From contig NZ_FNGS01000003.1 in the NCBI RefSeq assembly GCF_900103285.1, positions 485,997 to 549,996 on the forward strand: 64,000 nt of DNA, written 5' to 3'. This document shows, piece by piece, positions 17,304 to 26,677 of this stretch (the stretch's first letter is position 1; each line of letters starts with the position of its first letter). The translations under genes were made by a program, and so were the position numbers. The DNA comes from Siphonobacter aquaeclarae (GTDB taxonomy: Bacteria; Bacteroidota; Bacteroidia; Cytophagales; Spirosomataceae). Under the pieces are notes generated by a model. The model ran no database searches, was not told the DNA's origin, and saw only the letters and a list, made by a program, of their open reading frames with translations.

Positions 17304-17333
17304 AGCGCGTGAGGAAGTGGTTTCTCACGCGCT
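17304..17333 (+). other. intercistronic hairpin, rplF-rplR
   Basis: AGCGCGTGAG (17304-17313) and CTCACGCGCT (17324-17333) form a perfect 10-bp stem with a 10-nt loop. No T-run follows. Confidence 0.6.
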
Positions 17334-17358
17334 TATGCCCAACACACACATATCATCC

Positions 17359-17391
17359 GTGGGTCGGTAATCCACAAACTATTTTATTACA
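17359..17391 (+). promoter_or_regulatory. repeated leader box before rplR
   Basis: CGTGGGTCGGTAATCCACAA at 17359-17378, continuing AC-T-A-T-T, differs from the rplE box at one base of 20. It lies 13 bases before the rplR ATG and behind a GC hairpin. Confidence 0.55.
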
Positions 17392-17739
17392 ATGGCAAGT
17401 GCAAAAGATTCCCGTCGGCTTCGCATCAAGCGGAGCATCCGCTCTAAAGTAGCCGGCACACCCGGACGTCCCCGTTTGACGATCTTCCGTTCAAACAAGG
17501 GTATTTACGCCCAGGTCATCGATGACGAAGCAGGTAAGACCGTTGCATCGGCGTCTTCATTCGAGCTCGGAGCTCAGGGTAACAATGTCGAGGCTGCCAA
17601 GCAGGTAGGCTTGAAGGTAGCCGAAAAAGCGAAGGCTGCCGGTATCGAATCAGTGGTATTTGACCGGAATGGTTACCTGTACCACGGTAAAGTGAAAGCA
17701 CTCGCAGACGGAGCCCGCGAAGGTGGCCTTCAATTCTAA
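17392..17739 (+). CDS. rplR: 50S ribosomal protein L18
   Basis: A 115-residue L18, which binds 5S rRNA with L5 in the central protuberance. Segments [20 protein letters not shown] and [20 protein letters not shown] are diagnostic. The rpsE start follows 11 bases later. Confidence 0.97.
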   Translation: MASAKDSRRLRIKRSIRSKVAGTPGRPRLTIFRSNKGIYAQVIDDEAGKTVASASSFELGAQGNNVEAAKQVGLKVAEKAKAAGIESVVFDRNGYLYHGKVKALADGAREGGLQF

Positions 17740-17750
17740 TTCTAAGAACC

Positions 17751-18263
17751 ATGCAAACGAACAGACCGACTAAGTATAACGAGTCAGATTTGAAGGAACG
17801 TGTTGTAGCCATCAACCGGGTTGCGAAAGTAGTAAAGGGCGGTCGCCGCTTCAGCTTCTCTGCGATTGTGGTTGTTGGTGACGGCAAAGGAGTGGTAGGT
17901 TACGGACTGGGTAAGGCCAACGAAGTAACGGACGCCATTGCCAAAGGAATCGAAGACGCCAAGAAAAATATCGTTCAGGTACCCCTGCTGAAGCACACGG
18001 TACCCCACGATATGGAAGGTAAATTCTCCGGTGGTTTCGTTCTGCTCAAGCCGGCTGCTCCCGGTACGGGAGTTATCGCAGGTGGTGCTATGCGTGCCGT
18101 CCTCGAAAGTGCCGGTATCCGTGACGTATTGGCGAAATCGAAAGGTTCTTCGAACCCGCACAACGTAGTCAAAGCCACGGTTGACGCCCTGCTGAAAATG
18201 CGGGCACCGCACCAGGTAGCCCGTCAGCGCGGCGTGAAACTGGCAACGGTATTCAACGGATAA
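17751..18263 (+). CDS. rpsE: 30S ribosomal protein S5
   Basis: A 170-residue S5, involved in decoding fidelity and mRNA unwinding. It has the double-stranded RNA-binding-like N-terminal domain ([20 protein letters not shown]) and the [21 protein letters not shown] segment. Length is normal. Confidence 0.97.
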   Translation: MQTNRPTKYNESDLKERVVAINRVAKVVKGGRRFSFSAIVVVGDGKGVVGYGLGKANEVTDAIAKGIEDAKKNIVQVPLLKHTVPHDMEGKFSGGFVLLKPAAPGTGVIAGGAMRAVLESAGIRDVLAKSKGSSNPHNVVKATVDALLKMRAPHQVARQRGVKLATVFNG

Positions 18264-18279
18264 GTCATCAGATTCCTGG

Positions 18280-18304
18280 TTCCGGCTGGTTCGCCAGCCC
18301 GGAA
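18280..18304 (+). other. UUCG-capped hairpin, rpsE-rpmD gap
   Basis: TTCCGGCTGG (18280-18289) pairs with CCAGCCCGGAA (18294-18304, one bulged C) around a TTCG tetraloop. It is a very stable intercistronic RNA hairpin without a T-run. Confidence 0.6.
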
Positions 18305-18321
18305 CAGAAAACAACGAAGAA

Positions 18322-18501
18322 ATGGCAAAGGTTAAAATTACGCAGGTTCGCAGCACGATCTCTCGTCCGGAGAACCAGAAGCGTACCATCAGTGCCCTTG
18401 GTTTGGGTAAAATCAATCGGAGTGTGGAAATCGAGCTGAATCCTGCCATTGCCGGGATGATCCGCAAGGTGAACCACCTCGTTCAAGTGGAAGAAATCTA
18501 A
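18322..18501 (+). CDS. rpmD: 50S ribosomal protein L30
   Basis: A 59-residue L30. The frame reads [19 protein letters not shown] and continues [18 protein letters not shown], ending [10 protein letters not shown] with TAA at 18499-18501. The RSxI and GLGKIN segments are diagnostic. Position between rpsE and rplO is standard. Confidence 0.96.
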   Translation: MAKVKITQVRSTISRPENQKRTISALGLGKINRSVEIELNPAIAGMIRKVNHLVQVEEI

Positions 18502-18548
18502 GAAACTCGGTGGGCACTTCAGGTGTTTCACGCAGAACCAATACGACA

Positions 18549-18995
18549 ATGAATCTTAGCAATTTGAAACCGGCCGCCGGTTCTACGAAAGTAGGAAAGC
18601 GGGTGGGTCGTGGTCAAGGCTCAGGAAAAGGGGCTACGGCAGCACGTGGTCACAAAGGGGCTCAGTCCCGTTCAGGCTACAGCCGGAAAAGAGGTTTCGA
18701 AGGCGGTCAGATGCCTTTGCAACGTCGGGTTCCCAAGTTCGGATTTAACAACTTCAACCGCGTTGCCTACAAGGCCATCAACCTGGACGCCATTCAGGCC
18801 CTGATCGAAAAGACGAGCGCTACGATCGTAGACATCGAGCTCCTCTATAACAACGGTCTGGTCGGCAAGAATGACCTGGTGAAGGTACTGAGCAGAGGAG
18901 AAGTAAAATCAGCTGTTGAGGTGAAGGTACACGCGTTCTCCGCAACTGCCATCCAGGCGATCGAAAAAGCCGGTGGTAAAGCTGTTACGATCTGA
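18549..18995 (+). CDS. rplO: 50S ribosomal protein L15
   Basis: A 148-residue L15, a late-assembling 50S protein. It starts MNLSNLKPAAGSTKVGKRVG with the glycine-rich GRGQGSGKGATAARGHKG segment. The open frame extends upstream to 18510, but the family N-terminus and spacing support the ATG at 18549. Confidence 0.96.
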   Translation: MNLSNLKPAAGSTKVGKRVGRGQGSGKGATAARGHKGAQSRSGYSRKRGFEGGQMPLQRRVPKFGFNNFNRVAYKAINLDAIQALIEKTSATIVDIELLYNNGLVGKNDLVKVLSRGEVKSAVEVKVHAFSATAIQAIEKAGGKAVTI

Positions 18996-19041
18996 TAACT
19001 GAGTCTGGATGAACAACAGGCGGATTTGAATCCACGCTGGA

Positions 19042-20364
19042 ATGAACAAGTTTATAACTACTCTCAAGAACATTTGGTCGATTGAGGAACTCCGTACGCG
19101 GATCCTCAATACCCTGTTGTTTATCACCGTCTACCGTGTTGGTTCCTACGTTGTTTTGCCGGGTATTGATCCGGCAAGACTTCCGAAAGGACAAGGAAAC
19201 GGACTGCTTGACCTGATCAATACCTTCTCCGGAGGGGCTTTTCAGAACGCATCCATCTTTGCGCTGGGAATCATGCCGTACATCTCGGCTTCCATTGCTA
19301 TTCAGCTGTTGACGATTGCACTTCCGTATTTTCAGAAGATGCAGAAAGACGGCGAATCCGGACGACGGAAGCTGAACCAGATTACCCGTGTACTGACCAT
19401 TTTCGTCACGGCTGCCCAGGCGGTTGCGTATACGCAGTCGCAGATTCCGGCAGAAGCCCTGATGATTGAGCGCAGCTGGTTTACCCTCTATTCTACTGCG
19501 ATCCTGATCGCCGGCACTATCTTCTGTATGTGGATGGGCGAGCGCATCACGGACAAGGGAATCGGTAATGGTATTTCGCTGCTGATCATGATCGGTATCG
19601 TGGCCCGTTTCCCGATTGCACTTCTTCAGGAAGCCGGTACCCGGGGAACAGGTGGTCTGCTGCTCTTCGTGATCGAACTCGTCGCGCTGTATTTCGTTGT
19701 AATGGGTGCGGTCCTTATCACGCAGGCAACCCGCCGGATTCCGGTGCAGTATGCCAAGCAGGTGGTCGGAAACAAGGTAGTAGGCGGACAGCGTCAGTAC
19801 ATTCCGCTGAAGCTCAACGCAGCCGGCGTTATGCCGATCATCTTCGCTCAGGCGCTGATGTTCGTGCCGGGTCTGGTAGCGGGCTACTTCGCGGAGAAGA
19901 GCGACACTGCCCAGTCGATCGCACAGGCTTTCAACAGCTATGATCACTGGCAGTACAACATTCTGTTCGCTTTTCTGATCATCATTTTCACGTACTTCTA
20001 TACAGCGATTTCGGTTAACCCCCAGCAGATCGCTGATGATATGAAGCGGAGTGGCGGTTTCATTCCGGGTGTTAAGCCGGGTTTTGAAACTTCCGAATAC
20101 ATCGGACAAATCCTCGACCGGATTACTCTTCCGGGCGCTGTGATGCTCGCACTCGTGGCTGTGATGCCGGCGATTGCCCGTCTGTTCGGTGTTTCCCAGG
20201 GTTTTGCTCAATTCTTCGGAGGAACCTCCCTTCTTATCCTGGTGGGTGTAGTGTTGGATACGCTGCAGCAAATTGAAAGCTACCTGCTCATGCGCCGCTA
20301 TGAAGGCCTCATGAAGTCGGGTAGAGTGCAAGGACGGACGGAGAGCGTATCTTCCGCCATCTAA
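19042..20364 (+). CDS. secY: preprotein translocase subunit SecY
   Basis: A 440-residue channel subunit of the Sec translocon with about ten transmembrane segments. It begins MNKFITTLKNIWSIEELRTR. Typical segments are GIMPYISASIAIQLL, the plug/channel region SGGAFQNASIFALG, and the cytoplasmic KRSGGFIPGVKPGFETSEYI loop. Length is normal. map follows within 10 bases. Confidence 0.97.
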   Translation: MNKFITTLKNIWSIEELRTRILNTLLFITVYRVGSYVVLPGIDPARLPKGQGNGLLDLINTFSGGAFQNASIFALGIMPYISASIAIQLLTIALPYFQKMQKDGESGRRKLNQITRVLTIFVTAAQAVAYTQSQIPAEALMIERSWFTLYSTAILIAGTIFCMWMGERITDKGIGNGISLLIMIGIVARFPIALLQEAGTRGTGGLLLFVIELVALYFVVMGAVLITQATRRIPVQYAKQVVGNKVVGGQRQYIPLKLNAAGVMPIIFAQALMFVPGLVAGYFAEKSDTAQSIAQAFNSYDHWQYNILFAFLIIIFTYFYTAISVNPQQIADDMKRSGGFIPGVKPGFETSEYIGQILDRITLPGAVMLALVAVMPAIARLFGVSQGFAQFFGGTSLLILVGVVLDTLQQIESYLLMRRYEGLMKSGRVQGRTESVSSAI

Positions 20365-20374
20365 CGTGGAAAAG

Positions 20375-21166
20375 ATGTTGTACTTGAAAACTGATGAGGA
20401 AATAGAACTCATCCGAATCAGTGCCCAGGTATTAGGTAAAGCGCACGCCGAGGTTGCCAAACGGATTGAACCCGGCGTTGCGACCAAAGAGTTGGACCGG
20501 GTGGCCGATGAATTTATTCGCGACCACAAGGGCCAACCTTCGTTTAAGGGCTACAACGGATTTCCTTCCGCGCTCTGCATTTCAGTCAACGACGTCGTCG
20601 TACACGGTTTCCCGAGCGGATACCGCCTCAAAGAGGGAGACATTATCTCGGTCGATTGCGGCGTATTGCTGAACGGATTTCACTCAGACAGTGCGTTTAC
20701 GTATCCGGTCGGGGAAATTCAGCCGGAAGTAAAAGCCTTGCTGAAGCGAACCTATGAATCTCTCTATCAGGGAATCGGGAAAGCAGTAGCAGGCAACCGG
20801 ATCGGGGATATCGGTTTTGCGGTCCAGAGTTACGTCGAACAGGCAGGCTATGGAGTGGTGCGCGAGCTGGTCGGTCACGGAGTGGGTAAGTTCCTGCACG
20901 AAAGTCCGGAAGTACCGAATTATGGACGGAGAGGTCAGGGCCCTGTGCTGAAGGAAGGAATGACGCTGGCTATCGAACCCATGATTACGCTCGGCAAGCG
21001 CAGCGTGGTACAGGAACGGGATGGCTGGACCATCCGTACGACGGACCGGAAGCCGGCGGCTCACTTCGAGCACACGGTAGCGGTCCGGAAAGGAAAGGCA
21101 GAGATTCTGACCACCTTCGAATACATCGAACAGGTACTGGCCGATAGAAGTATGGCCATCGCATAA
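20375..21166 (+). CDS. map: methionine aminopeptidase, type I
   Basis: A 263-residue metallo-aminopeptidase that removes the initiator Met. The metal-binding residues are visible in [20 protein letters not shown] (two Asp), [13 protein letters not shown] (His), AIEPMITLG (Glu) and the final HFEHTVAV region. The frame also offers GTG at 20366. I prefer the ATG at 20375 because the family starts M(I/L)[12 protein letters not shown]. It is translated directly behind secY. Confidence 0.96.
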   Translation: MLYLKTDEEIELIRISAQVLGKAHAEVAKRIEPGVATKELDRVADEFIRDHKGQPSFKGYNGFPSALCISVNDVVVHGFPSGYRLKEGDIISVDCGVLLNGFHSDSAFTYPVGEIQPEVKALLKRTYESLYQGIGKAVAGNRIGDIGFAVQSYVEQAGYGVVRELVGHGVGKFLHESPEVPNYGRRGQGPVLKEGMTLAIEPMITLGKRSVVQERDGWTIRTTDRKPAAHFEHTVAVRKGKAEILTTFEYIEQVLADRSMAIA

Positions 21167-21221
21167 TCAGTCAGGGTACGGAGATACTTCCCTTGATTCC
21201 TCCGATCCCAAGCCAACTCAT

Positions 21222-21440
21222 ATGGCAAAGCAAAGCTCCATAACCACCGACGGAATTATTCTGGAAGCGTTATCGAACGCGATGTTTCGGGTTCAGCTCG
21301 AAAACAAGCACGAGGTAATCGCTCATATTTCCGGAAAGATGCGGATGCACTACATCAAAATTTTGCCGGGAGACAAGGTGCGTCTGGAGATGTCTCCGTA
21401 CGATTTGTCAAAGGCGCGCATTACGTACCGTTACAAGTAA
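21222..21440 (+). CDS. infA: translation initiation factor IF-1
   Basis: A 72-residue S1-type OB-fold factor that occupies the 30S A site during initiation. It begins [24 protein letters not shown] with [24 protein letters not shown]. Length and position before rpmJ are standard. Confidence 0.97.
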   Translation: MAKQSSITTDGIILEALSNAMFRVQLENKHEVIAHISGKMRMHYIKILPGDKVRLEMSPYDLSKARITYRYK

Positions 21441-21491
21441 CACATGGGCTGAACGGGCCTGGCCCGCTTAGCTGAAAACTTGAATACTCAG

Positions 21492-21608
21492 ATGAAAGTT
21501 AAAGCCTCGATCAAGAAGCGTAGCGCCGATTGCAAGGTAATCCGCCGGAAAGGTAAGCTCTACGTGATCAACAAGAAGAACCCGAAGTACAAACAACGTC
21601 AAGGTTAA
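21492..21608 (+). CDS. rpmJ: 50S ribosomal protein L36, zinc-free type
   Basis: A 38-residue L36 translated as [20 protein letters not shown] then [18 protein letters not shown]. It keeps one cysteine only. The C-x-x-C, Cys and His zinc ligands of the zinc form are replaced, so this is the C-minus paralogue type. Too short for most gene calls but unmistakable between infA and rpsM. A small CGGGC/GCCCG hairpin lies at 21454-21466. Confidence 0.96.
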   Translation: MKVKASIKKRSADCKVIRRKGKLYVINKKNPKYKQRQG

Positions 21609-21639
21609 TTCCGCAGCGTACAAACTATTTTCGACCAAT

Positions 21640-22017
21640 ATGGCTCGTATTGCAGGGGTAGACATTCCCGACAAAAAGCGAGGCGAAATCGCTCTCACGT
21701 ACATCTTCGGCATCGGCCGCAGCACGTCTCGCACCATTCTGGCCAAAGCTGGTATCAGCGTTGACAAAAAGGCCGGCGAATGGAATGACGAAGAAGCAAC
21801 TGCTATTCGTAACATCATCAGCAGCGAATTCAAAACTGAAGGCCCGCTGCGTTCCGAAATCCAGCTGAACATCAAGCGTCTCATGGATATCGGGTGCTAC
21901 CGCGGTCTCCGTCACCGGAAAGGACTTCCGCTCCGTGGACAAAAGACCAAGAACAACTCCCGTACGCGGAAAGGTAAGCGTAAGACGGTTGCTAACAAGA
22001 AGAAGGCAACGAAATAA
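21640..22017 (+). CDS. rpsM: 30S ribosomal protein S13
   Basis: A 125-residue S13 of the 30S head, contacting S19 and P-site tRNA. It begins [20 protein letters not shown]. The C-terminal [23 protein letters not shown] segment is the conserved basic tail. Confidence 0.97.
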   Translation: MARIAGVDIPDKKRGEIALTYIFGIGRSTSRTILAKAGISVDKKAGEWNDEEATAIRNIISSEFKTEGPLRSEIQLNIKRLMDIGCYRGLRHRKGLPLRGQKTKNNSRTRKGKRKTVANKKKATK

Positions 22018-22072
22018 CCAGTAAAGGTCGGGGAAGCGTTTCCTGCGACCTTACGATTCAAACTCCAACAGA

Positions 22073-22468
22073 ATGGCTCAGGCAAAACGGAAAGACAAAG
22101 CCAAAAAGCGGGTCGTAGTGGTGGAACCTGTCGGTCAGGTGCACATCAGAGCTACGTTCAACAACATCATCATCTCTATTACCAATACCCAAGGTCAGGT
22201 AATTTCATGGGCTTCTGCCGGTAAGATGGGTTTCAAGGGTTCTAAGAAGAACACCCCGTATGCCGCTCAGGTTGCTGCCTCCAACTGTGCTCAGGTAGCA
22301 CACGAAGCAGGTATGCGCAAAGCAGAAGTATTCGTGAAGGGCCCCGGTGCCGGACGTGAGTCTGCTATCCGTACGATCCAGGGTGCCGGTATCGAGGTGA
22401 CGTTGATCAAAGACATCACTCCGCTTCCGCACAACGGCTGTCGTCCCCCCAAGCGTCGTCGTGTCTAG
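22073..22468 (+). CDS. rpsK: 30S ribosomal protein S11
   Basis: A 131-residue S11 of the 30S platform. Diagnostic segments include [20 protein letters not shown] and the C-terminus [18 protein letters not shown]. The 177-bp gap to rpsD holds weak stems (GGTGATT with AATCACC) but no recognisable gene. Confidence 0.97.
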   Translation: MAQAKRKDKAKKRVVVVEPVGQVHIRATFNNIIISITNTQGQVISWASAGKMGFKGSKKNTPYAAQVAASNCAQVAHEAGMRKAEVFVKGPGAGRESAIRTIQGAGIEVTLIKDITPLPHNGCRPPKRRRV

Positions 22469-22645
22469 TGACACCCGCACGCAAACAGTGAGATAGGCAC
22501 TCTCCGGTTGGTGATTACCGGAAACAGGCCGAAATGACAATCAACCAATCACCTTGTCGCACGACGGCAACTCAAAACGATACAGGATCAGGAATAATCC
22601 TCTGAATACGTTCTTGGAATATTCCGTTATCCAATTCAATTTTAC

Positions 22646-23254
22646 ATGGCACGTTACACAGGTCCTAAGGCAAAAATCTCCCGTAAGTTCGGCGATGCAG
22701 CCGTTCTCGGTGGAGGTAAGGCTGTCTCCCGCAAAAACTATGGTCCCGGCCAGCATGGCAAGGGCAAGCGGAGCAAGAAGTCAGAATACTCACTTCAGCT
22801 GCAGGAAAAGCAGAAAGTGAAATATACCTACGGCATTCTGGAAAGACAATTTGAAAATCTTTTCCACAAAGCCGCCGTTCGCGAAGGCATTACGGGTGAA
22901 AACCTGCTCCGTCTCTGCGAAGCACGTCTGGATAACACGGTTTACCGTCTGGGCATTGCCCCGACGCGCCGGGCTGCCCGTCAGCTCGTCGTTCACAAGC
23001 ACATCGTTGTGGACGGAGAAGTCGTAAACATCCCGTCGTACTCGCTGCGCCCCGGACAGGTTGTTTCTATTCGCGAGAAGTCGAAGTCACTCGAAGCGGT
23101 TCAGAATAGCCTGGCCGGCCGTGGTGCGAAGCGCTTTAACTGGCTTGAGTGGGACCAGTCCCTGCTTGCCGGTAAGTTCATCAGCTACCCCGAGCGTGAT
23201 CAGATCCCTGAAAGCTTCAACGAGCAGGCAATCGTCGAATTGTACTCGAAGTAA
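22646..23254 (+). CDS. rpsD: 30S ribosomal protein S4
   Basis: A 202-residue S4, a primary 16S rRNA binder and, in enterobacteria, the alpha-operon repressor. It begins [20 protein letters not shown] with an N-terminal domain lacking zinc-ligand cysteines. The S4 RNA-binding domain ([20 protein letters not shown]) follows. Its position between rpsK and rpoA is standard for Bacteroidota. Confidence 0.97.
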   Translation: MARYTGPKAKISRKFGDAAVLGGGKAVSRKNYGPGQHGKGKRSKKSEYSLQLQEKQKVKYTYGILERQFENLFHKAAVREGITGENLLRLCEARLDNTVYRLGIAPTRRAARQLVVHKHIVVDGEVVNIPSYSLRPGQVVSIREKSKSLEAVQNSLAGRGAKRFNWLEWDQSLLAGKFISYPERDQIPESFNEQAIVELYSK

Positions 23255-23306
23255 TAGGGCCGAACTATTATATCTCCGGCTGGTCCGGAGCCTTGATTCG
23301 ACCAGT

Positions 23307-23344
23307 AAGGATTGGAGGATGGTATAGCCCATCCTTCAATCCTT
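23307..23344 (+). other. hairpin in rpsD-rpoA gap
   Basis: AAGGATTGGAGGATGG (23307-23322) pairs with CCATCCTTCAATCCTT (23329-23344) over 16 positions with one G-T wobble. It lies about 50 bases upstream of rpoA and has no T-run. Confidence 0.55.
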
Positions 23345-23396
23345 TACGTCATGGTCAAGGTACATCATCCAATATTACGCTAAAAACCCAATCCGT

Positions 23397-24386
23397 ATGT
23401 CAATACTCGCGTTCCAAATGCCCGACAAAGTCGTAATGGAGAAAGCCAACGACTTTCACGGAGTATTTGAGTTTAAGCCCTTGGAAAAGGGTTACGGTGT
23501 CACGATTGGCAACGCCCTCCGTCGGATCCTGCTCTCCTCCCTGGAAGGTTACGCCATCACAAGCGTAAAGTTCTCTGGAGTGTTGCATGAGTTCTCTTCC
23601 ATCGAAGGAGTGATGGAGGATGTAACGGATATTATCCTTAACCTGAAGCAGGTCCGTTTCAAGGCGGCTGCCGAAGTACTGGATAATAAGATCAACGTGA
23701 AGGTTAAGAACCAGAAAGTACTTACAGCGGGAGATATTCAGAAATTCACCCCGTACTTCACGATTCTGAATCCGGAACTGGAACTGCTTCACATCGACGA
23801 GTCCAAGGAATTGGATATCGAGCTGATCGTGGAGAAGGGCCGCGGATATGTACCGGCAGACGAGCCCCGTAACACGGAGCTTCCCTTCGGACATATCGCT
23901 ATCGACTCTATCTACACGCCTGTCAAGAACGTGAAGTACAGCGTCGAGAACTTCCGGGTTGAGCAGCGTACGGACTATGAGAAGCTGATCATCGAAGTGA
24001 TGACAGACGGCTCTATTCACCCGGAAGATGCCCTCAAAGGCGCCGCCTATATCCTGATCCAGCACTTCATGCTGTTCAGCGATCAGACGATGACGTTTGA
24101 GACCGTGAAGCCGGAGGAAGAAAACGTCGTAGACGAAGAGTTCCTGCACATGCGGAAGCTCCTCAAAACGCCGCTTCAGGATCTCGATCTTTCCGTTCGT
24201 GCATACAACTGCCTCAAGTCGGCAGACGTCCGCTCACTGGGCGACCTGGTGAAGCTGGAAATCTCCGATATGATGAAGTTCCGGAACTTCGGTAAGAAGT
24301 CCCTCACCGAGCTTGAGCAACTTGTCGCTGACAAGAACCTCCACTTCGGTATGGACGTGACGAAGTACCGTCTGGAAGAAGAATAA
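23397..24386 (+). CDS. rpoA: RNA polymerase alpha subunit
   Basis: A 329-residue alpha subunit. Residues 1 to about 230 form the dimerisation domain that starts RNA polymerase assembly ([20 protein letters not shown]). Residues from about 250 form the C-terminal DNA- and activator-binding domain ([32 protein letters not shown]). Length is normal. A terminator-like hairpin directly follows the gene, ahead of rplQ. Confidence 0.97.
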   Translation: MSILAFQMPDKVVMEKANDFHGVFEFKPLEKGYGVTIGNALRRILLSSLEGYAITSVKFSGVLHEFSSIEGVMEDVTDIILNLKQVRFKAAAEVLDNKINVKVKNQKVLTAGDIQKFTPYFTILNPELELLHIDESKELDIELIVEKGRGYVPADEPRNTELPFGHIAIDSIYTPVKNVKYSVENFRVEQRTDYEKLIIEVMTDGSIHPEDALKGAAYILIQHFMLFSDQTMTFETVKPEEENVVDEEFLHMRKLLKTPLQDLDLSVRAYNCLKSADVRSLGDLVKLEISDMMKFRNFGKKSLTELEQLVADKNLHFGMDVTKYRLEEE

Positions 24387-24395
24387 ATCGACCGG

Positions 24396-24437
24396 ATCAG
24401 CGGTCGGAACGACTCCGTTCCGGTCGCTGATTTTTTT
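24396..24437 (+). terminator. terminator-like hairpin between rpoA and rplQ
   Basis: A 16-bp stem (24396-24411 with 24416-24431, two G-U pairs) with a 4-nt loop is followed by a run of seven T residues. It has the form of a full rho-independent terminator inside the operon, so rplQ expression must depend on read-through or its own promoter. Confidence 0.7.
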
Positions 24438-24539
24438 GAACATCGAACCAGCAGCATTCGATCGTTTTTTTCAATCACTCGTAATAGGTGGAGCACGGAC
24501 TGCTGCAAACCGGAGCTCTGACCGCAACTTACGACTCCC

Positions 24540-25097
24540 ATGAGACACGGGAAAAAATTCAATCACCTTGGCCGTCAGGCACAACACCGCAACGCGTTGC
24601 TGGCTAACCTGACCATCTCCCTGATCCTGCACAAGCGCATCGAAACGACCCTCGCTAAGGCGAAGGAACTCCGGAAATACGCTGAACCCCTGATCAACCG
24701 CGCCAAGGAGGATACCACGCACAATCGTCGGACCGTATTCAGCTACCTGCAAAGCAAGGACGCTGTGAAGGAACTCTTCGGTTCTGTAGCAGAGAAAGTT
24801 GCTGACCGTCCCGGTGGATATACCCGCATCATCAAGCTGGGTAACCGTCTCGGTGACAACGCAGAAGTAGCCCTGATCGAGCTCGTGGACTTCAACGATA
24901 TCTACAACGTTAAGGAAGTAGAAGAGAAGAAGACCCGTCGGAGCCGTCGCGGTGGCAAAAAAGCTGACGCTACTGTTGAAGCTGCTCCTACAGCTGCTCC
25001 GGTTGCTGAAGCTTCCGCAGCTGAGACTCCGGCCGCAGAAGCTGCTCCGGAAGCACCCGCAGCGGAAGCTTCTTCTGAAGAAAAGTCAGAAGAATAG
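24540..25097 (+). CDS. rplQ: 50S ribosomal protein L17 with Ala/Glu/Pro-rich tail
   Basis: L17 sits near the tunnel exit. The core (residues 1 to about 128) begins [20 protein letters not shown] and is normal. A basic linker ([12 protein letters not shown]) then leads into a 45-residue Ala/Glu/Pro tail with repeated EA, AP and AAE units ending SSEEKSEE. Such tails vary among Bacteroidota and are probably disordered. It is the last gene of the cluster. Confidence 0.96.
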   Translation: MRHGKKFNHLGRQAQHRNALLANLTISLILHKRIETTLAKAKELRKYAEPLINRAKEDTTHNRRTVFSYLQSKDAVKELFGSVAEKVADRPGGYTRIIKLGNRLGDNAEVALIELVDFNDIYNVKEVEEKKTRRSRRGGKKADATVEAAPTAAPVAEASAAETPAAEAAPEAPAAEASSEEKSEE

Positions 25098-25116
25098 TCC
25101 GAAGACGACACGTAAC

Positions 25117-25151
25117 AAAAAAGGCTTCTGCATTTTGCAGAAGCCTTTTTT
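25117..25151. terminator. bidirectional terminator between rplQ and M20 gene
   Basis: A perfect 16-bp stem (25117-25132 with 25136-25151), AAAAAAGGCTTCTGCA and its complement, ends both strands with T-runs. It serves the ribosomal cluster on the plus strand and the amidohydrolase operon on the minus strand. Confidence 0.93.
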
Positions 25152-25153
25152 GT

Positions 25154-26593
25154 TTACTTCCGGTAATCCAGGGCCGGTTTTCTATCGCCAAGCAATGCTT
25201 CATACCGGAAATTTTCACCGCGGGCTTTTTCCCATTCCCCGCGCGACTTCCCGATCAGTTCAGGCTTCGTAAACAAGTCGGCAGCCGTCAGCGCCAGCGT
25301 TTTGGCTGCTACCAGCATGCCTTTCGTGCCAATAGAAGTCCCGCCAGCGGCAACGGCCTGCCAGCTGTGCGCCGACGTTCCGGGCACCCAGGTGGCGGCG
25401 GTCATTCCGGCTGTGGGGACTACCCAGCTGACGTCTCCCACATCTGTAGAAGCCGATCCGAGCAACCCTGCGGCGGCATAAGGCGCGACCTGGCCGGCAC
25501 TTCCCGGCTTGGGTATCGAACCGAATGCTGCACCAAAAGTCCCGGAAAGCTGCTCTGCAAAGTTTTTTTCCGCGGCGTCGTACATTACTCCGCCGACAAT
25601 ATTGAGGTTTTTGTACATGAGTTCAGCCAGGGTTTCTACGGCCAGCAGGTTATAGACGCCGCCGATGATTTCCACCTCCATCCGGGTTTCGGTACCGAGT
25701 GCCGCACCTTCCGCAGCCTTGACGATGCGCTTCCAGATATCCTGCAATACCGTTCGGTCTTTGTGGCGGGCGTAATAGTAGACTTCGGCGAAGTCGGGAA
25801 CAACGTTCGGTGCTTCTCCGCCTTTCGTGATGATGTAGTGGACGCGCGCGTCCGACGGAATATGTTCCCGCATCATATTCACCATGTAATTCATCGCCTC
25901 AACGGCATCAAGTGCCGAGCGCCCGCGTTCCGGTGAAGCCGCGGCATGGGCAGCTACGCCACGAAAACGGAACTTGCCGGTGATGTTTGCCAGCGAAGAC
26001 GACGGGTTGGCTGAATTCGCATCCCCGGGATGCCAGTGGAGCACGACATCCGTATCCTTGAAAATTCCTTCCCGGACGAGGTATACCTTTCCGGATCCGC
26101 CTTCTTCCGCAGGTGTTCCCACGAGCTGAATCGTACCGGTCCGGTGCCCGTCTTTCAGCCAGTTTTTAACCGCTACCGCCGCCGCTACTGCTCCTGTGCC
26201 GAGCAGGTGATGGCCGCAGGCATGCCCCGCCTTCTGACCGGCTATCGGTTTGCGAACCGGAACGGCCTCCTGCGCCAGACCCGGAAGGGCGTCGTATTCT
26301 GCCAGCAGGGTGATGACGGGTTTGCCGCTGCCATAGCGTGCGACGAAGGCTGTCGGAATGCCGGCCATACCGGAGTCGACGGCGAAACCCTCTTTTTGTA
26401 AATCCTCCCGGAGCAGCGCGGCGCTTTTCACCTCCTGGTATCCGACTTCGGCATATTCCCAGATTTTTTGCGCCAGCGCCGCGTAATGTGGCGCTTTGGC
26501 GTCCAGTGATGCCAGCATTTTCTGCCGGTCTGCCTGAGCGGATGCTGCATAACTGCCGAGGCAGGCGACAAAAACAAGAAGGTATTTTCTCAT
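25154..26593 (-). CDS. exported M20-family amidohydrolase/peptidase (AbgB-like)
   Basis: A 479-residue zinc-dependent M20 amidohydrolase with a signal peptide (YAASAQ at about residue 20). Metal-ligand regions are visible as GHACGHHLLGTGA, TPAEEGGSGK and VVLHWHPGD. The fold resembles the AbgB/aminobenzoyl-glutamate hydrolase and HipO-like group, which cleave N-acyl amino acids. The real substrate is unknown. It is the third gene of the SusC-SusD operon, so it probably processes a ligand imported by that pair in the periplasm. Confidence 0.88.
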   Translation of the reverse strand: MRKYLLVFVACLGSYAASAQADRQKMLASLDAKAPHYAALAQKIWEYAEVGYQEVKSAALLREDLQKEGFAVDSGMAGIPTAFVARYGSGKPVITLLAEYDALPGLAQEAVPVRKPIAGQKAGHACGHHLLGTGAVAAAVAVKNWLKDGHRTGTIQLVGTPAEEGGSGKVYLVREGIFKDTDVVLHWHPGDANSANPSSSLANITGKFRFRGVAAHAAASPERGRSALDAVEAMNYMVNMMREHIPSDARVHYIITKGGEAPNVVPDFAEVYYYARHKDRTVLQDIWKRIVKAAEGAALGTETRMEVEIIGGVYNLLAVETLAELMYKNLNIVGGVMYDAAEKNFAEQLSGTFGAAFGSIPKPGSAGQVAPYAAAGLLGSASTDVGDVSWVVPTAGMTAATWVPGTSAHSWQAVAAGGTSIGTKGMLVAAKTLALTAADLFTKPELIGKSRGEWEKARGENFRYEALLGDRKPALDYRK

Positions 26594-26618
26594 GGGTATG
26601 AATGCGAAAAGGATAAGA

Positions 26619-26648
26619 GCCGGATAGTGAATGACGTCACTATCCGGC
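26619..26648 (-). other. hairpin between susD-like and M20 genes
   Basis: GCCGGATAGTGA (26619-26630) and TCACTATCCGGC (26637-26648) form a perfect 12-bp stem with a 6-nt loop. On the transcribed strand no T-run follows, so an mRNA stability or processing role fits better than termination. Confidence 0.6.
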
Positions 26649-26677
26649 AGGAAATCAAGGGGTAAATCCCGGCGGGA

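Noticed and set aside
18985-20529. 514-residue reverse frame opposite secY
   Set aside because: No recognisable domain; antisense to the unmistakable SecY coding frame.
9110-25151. rpsJ, tuf or fusA within or before the ribosomal cluster
   Set aside because: No frame on either strand between 7.7 and 9.2 kb resembles them; the first ribosomal gene is rplC.
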